Origin: Heliopora coerulea
Taxonomy: Eukaryota > Cnidaria > Anthozoa > Scleralcyonacea > Helioporidae
Assembly: GCA_030142905.1 (NCBI GenBank)
Contig: JASJOG010000021.1
Span: forward strand, 1,454,001-1,518,000
DNA length: 64,000 nt
Direction: 5' to 3'
Shown: piece after piece, positions 1 to 11,200 of the stretch
Position numbering within the stretch: the stretch's first letter is position 1
How the letters are laid out: the number at the start of each line of letters is the position of its first letter
Translations under genes and position numbers: made by a program
Notes under the pieces: generated by a model
What the model saw: only the letters and a program-made list of their open reading frames with translations
What the model was told of the DNA's origin: nothing
The model's database searches: none

Positions 1-320
1 ATATAGCCTGACCAGTTTTGCACATTTGTACGCTGTTTGTAAGATAAGATTGAAACCAGTCAAGAGTACGTCCTCTAAAACCATGCAGACACAGCTTCTT
101 AAGTAAAATCTTACGATCTACACAGTCAAAAGCCTTTTTAAGTTCGAGAAAAATAACACCATTCACGTATCCTCTATCCATATAAAAGAACCACTGATTA
201 GTAATATTTAGAAGGGAAGTTTGTGTTGAGTGGTTCTTTCTAAAAGCAGCTCGTTGTTGCGTGAACATGTCACATGATTCCAGATACATTGCGAGTTGTT
301 GTGTAATCAACTTTTAAAAC
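1..320 (-). mobile_element. LINE reverse transcriptase fragment
   Basis: The minus strand reads as the front half of a non-LTR retrotransposon reverse transcriptase. It shows the motif LELKKAFDCVDRKILLKKL followed by LHGFRGRTLDWFQSYL, which corresponds to the F-D-x-x-K-A-F-D-x-V block and the following GI/W-x-SYL block of Jockey/CR1/L2-type LINEs. The first catalytic Asp is present in AFD. The frame stays open for roughly 100 codons and decays near 320. The element leaves the window on its 3' side at base 1, so the YxDD block is not visible. It lies downstream of the receptor gene's last exon. Confidence 0.8.
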
Positions 321-1908
321 ATCTTATCGAAAACCATATGCATAATCCATTTTGCTACTGATATTAGCCTGTTTTGCACTTAAGTAGGACACGTCTTCAA
401 CTGGTTGGTTTATGGTCACAGGACATGTTACCAGCATTTTTTTGCAAGCTACAGGCGATGTTATACGGACGATTTTTCAAGTAACAAAAATATTACACAA
501 AAAATCGATGAGTGCAGCAGGCGATTTCTGGACGATTTTGAAAAAAAAAATCATTTCGGCAACATGCTTTAAAAATCATCCTTAAGAGTTGCTTCATCTA
601 ACTTCACTTTAAAGTAGGTTACTATGGCAAGTGATATATGAGCTTGATGCAGTGAAGAAATGTTTCGCGTAAGTACACGTTATGTAAACGCGGCAGGATA
701 ATGCAATGTTGTTTACGTTACTTGTGACAGTTATTAGTTTTCCTGACTTTTCGGCAGTTTTTCGGGGAGTTTTGAAATAATATTCCTATTCATAGTTGTC
801 GGAAGCTGTTCAGAGGTGAAGCGCCAATTGGCTGAGATATAAGAGTGAGGCACATGAGTCAAGTAACCCGGAAGTAACATTAAAAATTTATTTCTGGTAA
901 GTCTTTTCTATGAAGAAGATAAGAGTTGGTTTAGAGAGGAAAATGTGGTGGAGTTCTCCAAAGTTTGTTAACTTACTAGCGCAAATAAAATAAGAACTGC
1001 TGCATGGAAAACGAAACAAGAACTTCCCGTGTAGATTTTGACTAAGCACAATTTTCGGCTTATACTTGTTCATTATGTATTCTCTTAATATGATTTTTGA
1101 CTAGTTTTCATAACATGATTTCTCTGACAACTGCCGTGTAGAACGTGCATGGTTTATCTACAATAAGCAGATTTCAGTGAATAGGGACGGAACGTTTATT
1201 TGTGCGCGTTAAAGTTTCAGTAGTTCTGAATCGAATTTACGTATACTAATAATTTACAAAGCTGAGACTGGAATGATTTAAATTTTAAGCAGTTACGATC
1301 ATATTTATCCAATAAATAATGGAAGCTTGTCTCAGAATAAATTGTTTCTATCGTGAAAAATAAAGTTGGAAAATCACATGAATATAACATATTCATAACA
1401 GATCCGAGGGCTTGGACGCTGCCCCAGAAAGATTCTTCCCATGTTCACTACCACAAATAAACTCATTCGCGACGTCAACGAGGTTGAGCCAAACGGTGCG
1501 GTTCTGTAGATGTGCAAGAGTATCAAGTGATTAAGTCGCTGCTGAGACATCGTCGAGCCCAGGCATGTCTTGATACGCCACACTACGCTAAAAGACCTCT
1601 AACTTCCTGCATTTGTAGCAGGTATCACGAGCCGCAACTTCACCAGTTTGCCATTATTACGAGACTTTGCAATGGCCGTCGACCTTGTGCTTCCTTAATG
1701 TTCCTAACATTCATCGCTACCATTCTGGAATTGTCAATAACACGCTGGTGCACGAAAAGGACTTACGCGAAACAATCTTATAGTGACCCATGAATCCTAC
1801 GGATACGAACTCCCATGAATCATTAAAGTACTTTCAGCTCCGTCACTCACTTGACCAAACAGATACGGAAAACAAATACAATTACGGAAACCATGCAGCT
1901 CTGAAAAT
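321..1908. other. No gene recognised downstream of the GPR143-like gene
   Basis: Mostly unique-looking AT-rich sequence with short chance open frames only. The part nearest 1908 is probably 3' untranslated sequence of the receptor. An AATAAA hexamer on the minus strand overlaps the stop codon at about 1908-1913, too close to the stop to assign as the polyadenylation signal. Confidence 0.5.
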
Positions 1909-2211
1909 TTATTCTCCTAAAAGTCTGCTTACATACGTGTAACGACCGGCATCTTCTTTACGAGACGCAGAGGGTGATCCGAGAAGAGGACTTTCTGCAT
2001 CACTAGTTGTTGGGGACTCTGTGATTTTTTGTAACGTTCGATTGGCGGAAGGTTTAGACGAAAAACCATTACTGTAGAATCTTTCTACCCATGATGCGTG
2101 GGGAACACGTGGTAAAGAGTTTTGCGCAGGTCGTGTGTCAGTGGCAGTCACTTTGAAGGAATGTCGGTAGACAAAATAGTTAAAGATTCCTTGCAGAGGA
2201 TTAAGAAAAGC
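1909..2211 (-). CDS. GPR143-like: GPR143-like exon 8 (residues 278-377), TM7 and tail
   Basis: Acceptor TTTCTTTTAG. Begins AFLNPLQGIFNYFVY, matching the NPxQGF-type TM7 of GPR143, followed by a cytoplasmic tail of about 85 residues containing repeated Ser/Pro/Thr (SPTTSDAESPLLGSPSASR). The SPLLGS stretch resembles an acidic dileucine-type sorting signal, though this is only a motif match. Stop TAA at 1909-1911. Confidence 0.9.
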   Translation of the reverse strand, partial: AFLNPLQGIFNYFVYRHSFKVTATDTRPAQNSLPRVPHASWVERFYSNGFSSKPSANRTLQKITESPTTSDAESPLLGSPSASRKEDAGRYTYVSRLLGE

Positions 2212-5200
2212 CTAAAAGAAAATGTTTATCAGCCCAATTATTTTCGTCAGCTGTGAAACGAATTGTTTCATTTTTCTTTTTATTAGTTTGCTTGCTTGTT
2301 TGTTTGTTTGTTTACTGGTTCGTTTGTTACCTGTTGGCCTTCTACTTCATACCGTCAAATTTTGCACTTTGCAGTACGTGGATGAAGATTCATGAATTAT
2401 GCTAATCAGAGGAACTTCAAAGATATACTTTGTAGAAAATATCTCACATACCTCAACAAACCATAACCGATCTAATTGTGACTTTTCATCCGAACGGCGA
2501 CGCAGTGTAAATAAATCATAAGAAACCGAGAAAATATTAGGAAGCCAGCTGAAACAAATCAAATAAAAACGAAATAATATTAATACTCTATAAATATCAT
2601 TATAGGATTATTTATCAAAATTACTGATGTTCAGAACTGTGATTGATTAAACACGACAAGTGTTTCATCCGATATCCACACTATAAAGAATCATCCTCAG
2701 CGTAACATGAAGTGAGAATTTTGAGTATTTTTTAAAGGAGGCAACGCCGATTTGTTTTGAAATGCTTTGACATGTTTGGACCGAGGATGAAACACTCTTT
2801 CGAGTCTGATCCAGCTTTGGAAATAAATCCTATTTTAGGAGAAAATCAGGCTTTCAGCTGTCAAAATTTTATGCTAATTAAAATCACACACCAAAACCTG
2901 TACTTCGGTACTGATTTTCTTTTATTCCCGACTTCGAATTACTAAGGAGTTCTGGAATTCTAGATAAACCGTTCGTTGCAACCAAGTGAATTTCTTCAAT
3001 CAGAGTGAAAGTCTGGAATTTATAGTTTGTCACCTTCTACTACATGTTTAAGAACAGTGAATTTCCAATGACTAAAAGACTTTAATCTGATGAGGATTGT
3101 TGAACTTATCCATATCACGCAAACAGTATCAAAATAGCCTGAGGCGGTTTTGACTAAAAAATCCAGAAACCGAAAACAGATTGATCCGTCCGATCATGAC
3201 GGATAAAACGTCTCTGACGAATTTAATTCTTCAAACGAATTTAATTCATTTCATACATCGCATAACCGTCGCTTTTAATCGACTTAAATTCGTCTGATTT
3301 AAATACGGCAATTGTGTGACGTACGAAACGGCCGTTAGTTTACAGTTAACCCTGTAAGTTGCATTGTCTTTTAGAACTTTGGTATCGTCTCAGCAGGTTT
3401 AATCTCACTCATTTCTGGAAATCGTCTTTTCTTTTTTTCTTTTTTTTTTCTTCCCATTCTTGGCTTATTCAATATTCCTGAAAATGTCACAAACTTCATT
3501 GCTACTGCTTTATTGCTAGGTTGAAAAAACGTAAACAAACTTTAGAGCGGAAGTACACAAAACCCCTCTCAACCGAAGGAGAAGTTTAAGAGATACGATA
3601 GTATTATTATTATTATTATTAAACTTTATTTAAAGAGGGTAAAAAAAGAACCTGGTTAGCAATAGCTAATCTTACCCAGGGCTCTCTAGAACACATAGAA
3701 TATAACTAATAAAAGATTATATTATAAAACTGGAAAAATACGAGAAAAAGAAAAAAAAAATTAAGAATTAAAAAAGAAATTGATAAAAAATTTCTTAAAA
3801 TTATGAACTGACATACCATTTCAGGGCAGGAAAACAACTTTAAAATCCACTTGCCCAGTGGGCCAGTACATTTCAGTTTTCATTTGTCCCCACTGAAATA
3901 TTACTTGCCCAATAAGAACGCAACGTGCCTTATCAAGTACAGTACTTCATGTAATAGGTACTGTCTATAATTTATTATAGACAGCCAAAAGATTGGGTTG
4001 AAATCTGATGAATGTTTTTATGGACATTTTCGCATTCTTGACAGTGAGCAGCCTTGTTAAAGTAATTTGCTCAATGTTAGTCTTGAGGCTTGTTTTCAAA
4101 CTTTTCATCGTTGAGAAACAGCGTTCACATGTTGCAGTCAGGCCCGCCGAGAGGGGGAGCAAGGGGGGCAGATTGCCCCAGGGCCTCGAACTCCGAGGGG
4201 CCTCAGATTGTAAAGGCCTTATTTATAAGAATTCCTCAAAATGCCTTAAAGGCCTTACTGCAATCCCGAATGAAACTCTTTTTGGCGGATAGACCATAAC
4301 CTGAAGGTTGGGTGGGGGGGGGGGGCTCTGGATGACCACTTTGCCCCGGGCCTCCTATTGTCTCTCTGCGGGCCTGGTTGCAGTGCATGGTGACAAAGCC
4401 AGCATGATCTCAAACATGTCCTGTGTACATCGAAGTAACTCTTGAGCTCTTGCCACAGAGACTGAGCAGCTATCTTCTCATCTTCAGAAAGAACTGAAGA
4501 AAAGTATTCAAGTAGACTTGAAATTTCCTGGTCTCCATAGATTGCTCTTTCAGTTCGATTTTGGGACAACTTTCTGTGATCAAAGACCTCAAAATGGACA
4601 ATTGGCTCTTGACTAAAGATTTCAAATCTTTTCTCAAGATACTCGGTGGTCGCAGTAATAAAACTTGAGAAGGTTTCATCTGAATTCTCTGTTAGCTCAA
4701 TTGTTGAAAGCGTGACTTCCTACTTAAGATCTTTCCCGCATTCCAGGATGCCTGCAACAGGATTGTAGTTTGCCTCAAATTTGACTTGATAATGTGCGTG
4801 GGGCAGTTTTGGATTGGGTGTTTGTGGAGGAAGCCTTGGTTTGAGAACTTCAAGATTGGGAAGAGTTGCTTCAATCTTTCTTCCAACATCTGTAATGAGG
4901 AGCTGGTCACTTTGAAATTGCACACTTAGATCTCTAAGTGTCTTTTTAACATCAAGCATGAAACAGAGCGTCTTAAAGAATTTCTCTGATTTGAGAACTT
5001 TGAGAATTCCCTTAGCTTTTGCAGCATCTTCCCCCCTGCCTGTAGCAACATGCTCCAAATGGCTAACAGATACTGAAAAGTTCTTTTCCAAGGCAACCAA
5101 GGCTCTATGTCTGCTTGCAAGCCATCAAGTTGTGCTGACTCCACCAAAGTGAGCTGTATTCTCTTGAATGATATCAGCCACATCTTTCAATTCCCTTCTT

Positions 5201-8200
5201 TTCTTTGGTGAGTAGTAATAAAATTTAAACACTAGGTAAATGGTGTTCTGAAATTTCTGCAAATATGGTACAGTCTTGACAGCATCAGCTACTGCAAGTT
5301 CCAAATTGTGGGCTACACAATGAATGATAACAATGCTGTGTTCTACCATCTCAGATATCCACTTTGCAACTCCTGTTTTTGAGCCCATCATTACTGATGC
5401 TCCATCAAAATTGCAACCAACAAGTTTTTCCTTAAGTTCAGGTTGGCCAAGGTCATATTTTTCATGAACACCCTGGGTGATTGCATCAATTACTCCTTAG
5501 GCATCTCCCGATTTAAGTGGAACAAGGTCCACAAATTTAGTCACTGGTTTCCCTTCTTTGCCAACATGTCGTACATACACAGTTTCTTGTTCTGTAATAC
5601 TGGCATCAGTTGATCCATCTGCCAGTATGGATATGAATCGGCTTTTTTGTACGCCTGCTTTATTAATTTCTCTTTCTAAGGTAGCTATATTGCTTACAAA
5701 TGCCTTACAGCCCTTCCCATTCCTGTACTTATTTCCAACATCTACCCATTTTTCTCCTGTAAATCGCAGAGTGCAGAAAATTTTGCAAAAGCAAGTTCTT
5801 CCTCTGCGACAAAGTAAGCTGTATTTGTTAAAACTCTTAAATGATCCTTGTTTTTTTCAGAAAGTTTCGCCATTGCATTATTCAGAGACTTCTGGATGGG
5901 TGCTTCATAGTCAGCACGATTGTCCTTTTCCCAGGCTTGTTCACAAACAATATGTTGTTTGCTTATATTGTGAGATTCCAAAGTGTGCTTTCGAAACTTT
6001 CCATTTTGTCCACAGCCTTTGAAAAGACCACTTGATGTATCGGCTTTTTCTGGATACTTAGTACAGTAAATGCAGTACATACAATCTCGATCGTCGTTGC
6101 GTTCGACCCAGGGAAATAGCACTTTCCAGGAAGGTTGAAACTGTCTTTTTCTCTTTCTCTCGTATTCTAATTTTGTACTCGGCTGTTCAGCTTTCCGTTT
6201 GTTTGATTCATTTCGCTCCTTTGGCTCTAATTGAATTGGACGATGACAAAAAGAAACGCAGAATGTTTGTGTTTTTCGCCGCCATCTTGAATTTACCACA
6301 TGCTTTATTAGTAGAGCCCATGAACTCAATTTAGGCTTCTGTTGTATGCAACATCCAATATGGCGGCCAATATGGCGATCGGAGGAAGAACGCGAACAAA
6401 GAATGTCTTGATTCTAAATTAATCCACGCTTTCAACTCAGTTTTTCGCTCATCTTGCAGTGTTAAGTTTTGAAATAGTTTCTGACTGGAAATTATCATTA
6501 CAGACTCACAAGACTACTGAGGCTAATTTCACTTGACCACCGGGCCACCAAATTTCTATTTTCACTTGCCCAAGAGCAAAATTAACTTGCCCCGGGCAAT
6601 CGGACATGGGTTTTTTCCTGCCCTGCATTTAAATTATTAGTTTTGTTAATTAAGTTATATAAACATGCTCCTTGATAACGTAGTCCTTGTTTAGTTAAAT
6701 CAAGTCTTACTTTGGGTATTTGCATATCTTTACGTGTACATGATCTAGTATTCATTCTATTCTGGTCAGACATGATAGAGAACATGTTCATAATATAGGG
6801 GGGAGCGCATTCATTCAAGGCTTTAATAACTGTTGTTAATATTCTAAATTTAAATCGATCTTCAAGTGGCATAATACGTAGTTCCATAAATAGATCATGA
6901 CTGGGAGTGCTTGCAGGTATATCCAAAATAAGCCTGATTGCTCGCTTTTGTAAATTATAAAGTCTTTCTGTATGGGGCGATTAGCCACAAATTATAGAAT
7001 AGTAGTCAAAATACGACTGAATGAAAGCCATATAGAAAGTTCTACGTGCATATAGAGGCAGATATTGTTTTATACGACGCAAAAGAGCAATATTATTGGC
7101 AACCACTAGTTCCAGTTTCTGTATATGGGGCTTCCATGATAAATTGCTATCAATGAGTATTCCAAGTAATTTTTGAGTGCAGACAGTAGATAAACGATTC
7201 CCTTGTAAGAACACATCAAGATCAGTTTTTTCATGGGTTTGAAGTTTTGTCGAGTCGTAATGAGCATGGCCTTTGCTTTATCAATGTTTATGGCCATTCT
7301 ATTTTCATCGCACCAATTTGACACATGTTCCACGTCAGAATTTAGTTTTCCTTCTATGAGAGGAATAGTTTTACCATTAGTGCTAATGGTTGAATCATCC
7401 GCATACATCGAAACTAACGAATGTTCCATATCAAGAGGTAGATCGTTGATGAATACAGTGAACAGAAGTGGTCCTAAACACACCCTTGAGGCACACCACA
7501 CACGATCTTTTTACTTTCGATAGTACCTCGATAGTACCTCGTGTAGAACGCAGCAGAATAAACTGAAATGAAACACGACTAAAATTGCTTTGACAGGTTG
7601 TTGGCATTGTCTTCAAATAGTTTAGTGACGAGTCAAGCTCAAAATAAGCTATAGTGGAAGCCTGCTTTTGCAGAGGTTCGCCTGTTTTTAGCTAATCAGA
7701 TCACGAATCAAAATACCAAGAATTTTGAAACCTTTCTCCCCGTTCTTCGCATTTTGCTCGTAGCAGTCAGTTCTGTTTATGCAGTTAAACTGCTTATTTA
7801 ATACGCTTTTTTGTAGACTATACGTAAATTTGTTTCTCCTTTAACAGCTTCCGTAAAATGGCTTCCAACGCGAAAACAGGTGTGCAATGCATTAACCTGA
7901 CACTGACTCTTTAAAGAGGAAAAAAGGACGAACCTCTTACTCCTCTGGTTACCGTTGAGATGCGCTAATCATTGAGCTATCGACACTTAGATGAACAGCG
8001 AAGATTACAAATGTGCGCTAGTTCGATCGATGGATGCACGTGTTGTCTAAGGATCAGTTTACACGATATCGGAACGAAATCACACCGACACCAAAATAGA
8101 ACGGTATACGCACAGTTCACAAGATACTGGTTGATCGATGGCTCCGTTAAAATTTCATGTAATTACGTTTAGAAATACGGATATAAATCTTTCTGGTTCA

Positions 8201-11200
8201 TACTGAAGTTTTACGCCATGTCGTACCTTTATCCTCCGAACACAAAATTTATCCATAAGTTTGCACGGTTACAGTTTCAAAAGGAACGGTATTATATGAA
8301 TGGGATCTAAGTAGTAGTGTTCATAAATCTGTAATGCAACAAAGGCAGATAATGTAATCAGCCAATCAGCGCGTTTGTTTACAGCGATGGGGTGAACCAA
8401 TCAGGCTGCTCGATTTTACCAACGTGTATGAATTTACTGGGACATCACTGCGAAAAACTATACCTCAGAAAAAGCCTTCTGTGCATGCGGATTTTGCATT
8501 TTCAAAGAGAAAACGAACTGATTCGGATAGTACATGAGTTTTTCTTCAAATCTGACGTGGGGATATGTAATGCGTTCCTTAACAAGAAAAATATCGGCTT
8601 TCGAATCGGGAGTTACGAAATGCTCACGACCGAGTTCATGTTTCACGTTGTCTGTGCGAAAAAGTCAACATAAATTTATTATTCCGTACGGGTTTAGACG
8701 TCCTAGAGCTTTCAAGGCTCTCCCTATCTCATAAATATATCACAAAGAACCTTATAAAGTAACTAAGGTGGTACTTTTTGTCATTATTGGGGTCTAGTTT
8801 TCGTTCCATTCATCCCCAGCTACGAACGGCGGGGAAATGTTAAAATAGTTCAGTTTTTCCAGAAGAAAATCTTTGAAGTTTGGTGTAACGCTTAAATTCT
8901 TAACAAAAATTGTCATAACCATCCCCTTTATGATCGGTGGTCAAAGGTTTGGGGTCAAAAGCAACTGGCAAACCATAAAAGGTTCATAGTTTGACTGAGA
9001 TATCCAAAGCATTTGCTAGTTTCATAAAAGATAATTAGTAGCAAAATCACAGAGTGATCCACAGGCATCTTTGCAGTGCCTGTTTCATATAATGTATAAA
9101 AAAGTGGACATTTACTGAATATTTGACAACCTGTTTTAGTCAAGGAAGCCAAGCAAAAGCAGAAAGAGGCAAGGCATAAATCCTTATTACAGTGTATTGA
9201 AGTTTACTGTAAAAGAAAAGACTTTATTTTTCATTATGAAATTTGGGTATTGTTACAAAAGCAAAAAATTCAAATAATATTCATATTTTGTCCTTTTTTT
9301 TAAATTTTGAATTAACACAAAGAATTACTTTTCCCTAATATTCTCACAAAAAGAACAGATCGCTTAGTACATGTCCTCTTATTTAGAAATGAATTGTGTT
9401 TACATGTTCCGAAGAGACCATCCCTAGCCTCATTTGAACACGTCAATTGCAACCACACAATAGCCAAAAGAAACTGATGGCTCAGAATGAAGCCAATTTA
9501 TTGGTATATCAAAATTACAATCCAGCAATGATTCTGCCATAATACACTAAATTCTCCAGAAACTATAGGTTGATAACCATTGATTCACAAGAGACTGTAG
9601 TCAGCCATTTAGAAACATATGAAGAAAAGGAATGTCATACAAATGATTGTATATTTGTTTTCAAAAAAGACAATAACCCTGACTTAATTCAGAATCTTGA
9701 TGTATTGATATTAACTTATCAGTAGGCTCATCCTCTTGATGAGTAAAATTGCTTGGCATTAGCCAGAGTAAGATAAAGAGTGTGCCATTGTCACTTAATG
9801 GGTTAAGGAGATGGTTGTTCACTCATTAAGGTGCAGGGCTCATCCCATTCATGAGTGAAATCCTCTGGTGTTAGCCAGAGTAAAATGACAGAGTGTGCCC
9901 TCGCCTCTTAATGGGTTAAGGTTGACCTTAACAATATTTAATCAATACTTTTCTTACTGTAAACGTTTGCAAAGCTCAGAGATGGACCCACATGAATTTG
10001 TAAAAAATTGTTTTAAAGCTGGTGCAGAGATAATCAACAAAAACTAGGGTCAAAGTTGTGAAAGACATCATGATATACTCATGTACACAAATACCAAACT
10101 GGTTTCATGTAGCATTATCCAGGACACTGCAAACTTGGCATCCTTAAGAAATTTGGGAACTGCAGCAGATCCCCACATTATTAAAGCTGCATCAGCATCA
10201 GTAGCAGCCAAAGTCATGTCCTCATCTTACTGGAGGTTATTTATGGAGGTTGCACCTTTGAAACTTAGGGGATCACACTTTGTCTGTTTTCAGTCACTGT
10301 CTAAATGCAATAATTACAATCTGTATTGCAAGTATTTGTTACATTGTTGGGTAATGTTATGGTGCACCACAGGCATCATTATCATGTGGCCATTTTGGTT
10401 GTACTTTTACTTCAATTTATCAGCACAAAAATAGTAGTCTAACATCCCAGCCTATGCTACATACTAGGGTAGTCCTTGATGAATATCTTGTGGAAAATTT
10501 CCACCCCTTTTCACTAGGAAGTACAAAGGAAACTGATAGAGCTGGTTGGATAACTGAAAAAGCCAAGGAGCATGAACTGCACTAATTTTGTGCAGTTAAT
10601 TAGTGCAGTTCTAGCATGAACTGCACTAATTTTAATGCACATTTGTGCCACTTAAAAATGAATTCATAGCAGGAAAAGAATTAAAAATTTGAAATTTAAG
10701 GCTGGTAAGTTTTTTCAGATTATCTGACAACAATTTTAAAAAGAGCCGGTTGAATTGCTCGGGATTGCTCAACACCTCTAGGATCGACTCATCAAGGTGT
10801 AAACGTCCTAATCTTTCTGGTGAATAGATTGTTGCAAACAAAGTTGTGTCACTTGGATTTATATCAGTAAAAAAACCCTTCAAACCAATAAATATTAAGT
10901 GCATCAAAATTCAAAAGTGTATCTAATACAGCAGAACCCGAGTTTTACGACACCCCTTTTTACAACCACCTGTCATACACGACCAGTTTTTCTGGCACGG
11001 ACGATTTGTAGTTAAAATATATCTGCCGTGAGCGACCACCTGTCTAACGCGACCAGCGACCACTTTTTAGTGGTCAAAATAAGAAATTTTACCTGTCATG
11101 AGCGACCACTGCAAATTAAAATTGCTGACCGCTCTACTCATGTGCCGAACCTGATTGATGAATTAAGTTCGGCAGAAGACCAGCGTCCTCTTCTGCCGAA

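Larger units (their letters stand above)
3822..6625 (-). mobile_element. hAT transposon with terminal inverted repeats
   Basis: The ends are inverted copies: CAGGGCAGGAAAA at 3822 and its complement at 6625, followed inward by related CTTGCCC-rich sequence. The 5 bp direct repeat CATTT flanks both ends (3817-3821 and 6626-6630). This is shorter than the 8 bp typical of hAT, although some hAT groups are reported with 5-6 bp. It sits in the 3' untranslated region of the LINE at 3603-7540 and codes for a decayed transposase on the minus strand. Confidence 0.85.
3603..7540 (-). mobile_element. 5'-truncated LINE split by a hAT insertion
   Basis: A non-LTR retrotransposon read on the minus strand. 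From 7540 downward it shows a frameshifted GVPQG motif, then GPLLFTVFINDLP, an intact YADD catalytic box (VSMYADDSTIS, about 7400) and the thumb/C-terminal region (LGILIDSNLSWKPHI; IMPLEDRFKFRILTTVIKAL). The 3' untranslated part ends in an (AAT)n tail at 3603-3621. The sequence jumps from 6626 to 3821 because the hAT element lies between. The N-terminal endonuclease and early RT blocks are missing, which is the usual 5' truncation. Frameshifts make it inactive. Confidence 0.85.
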
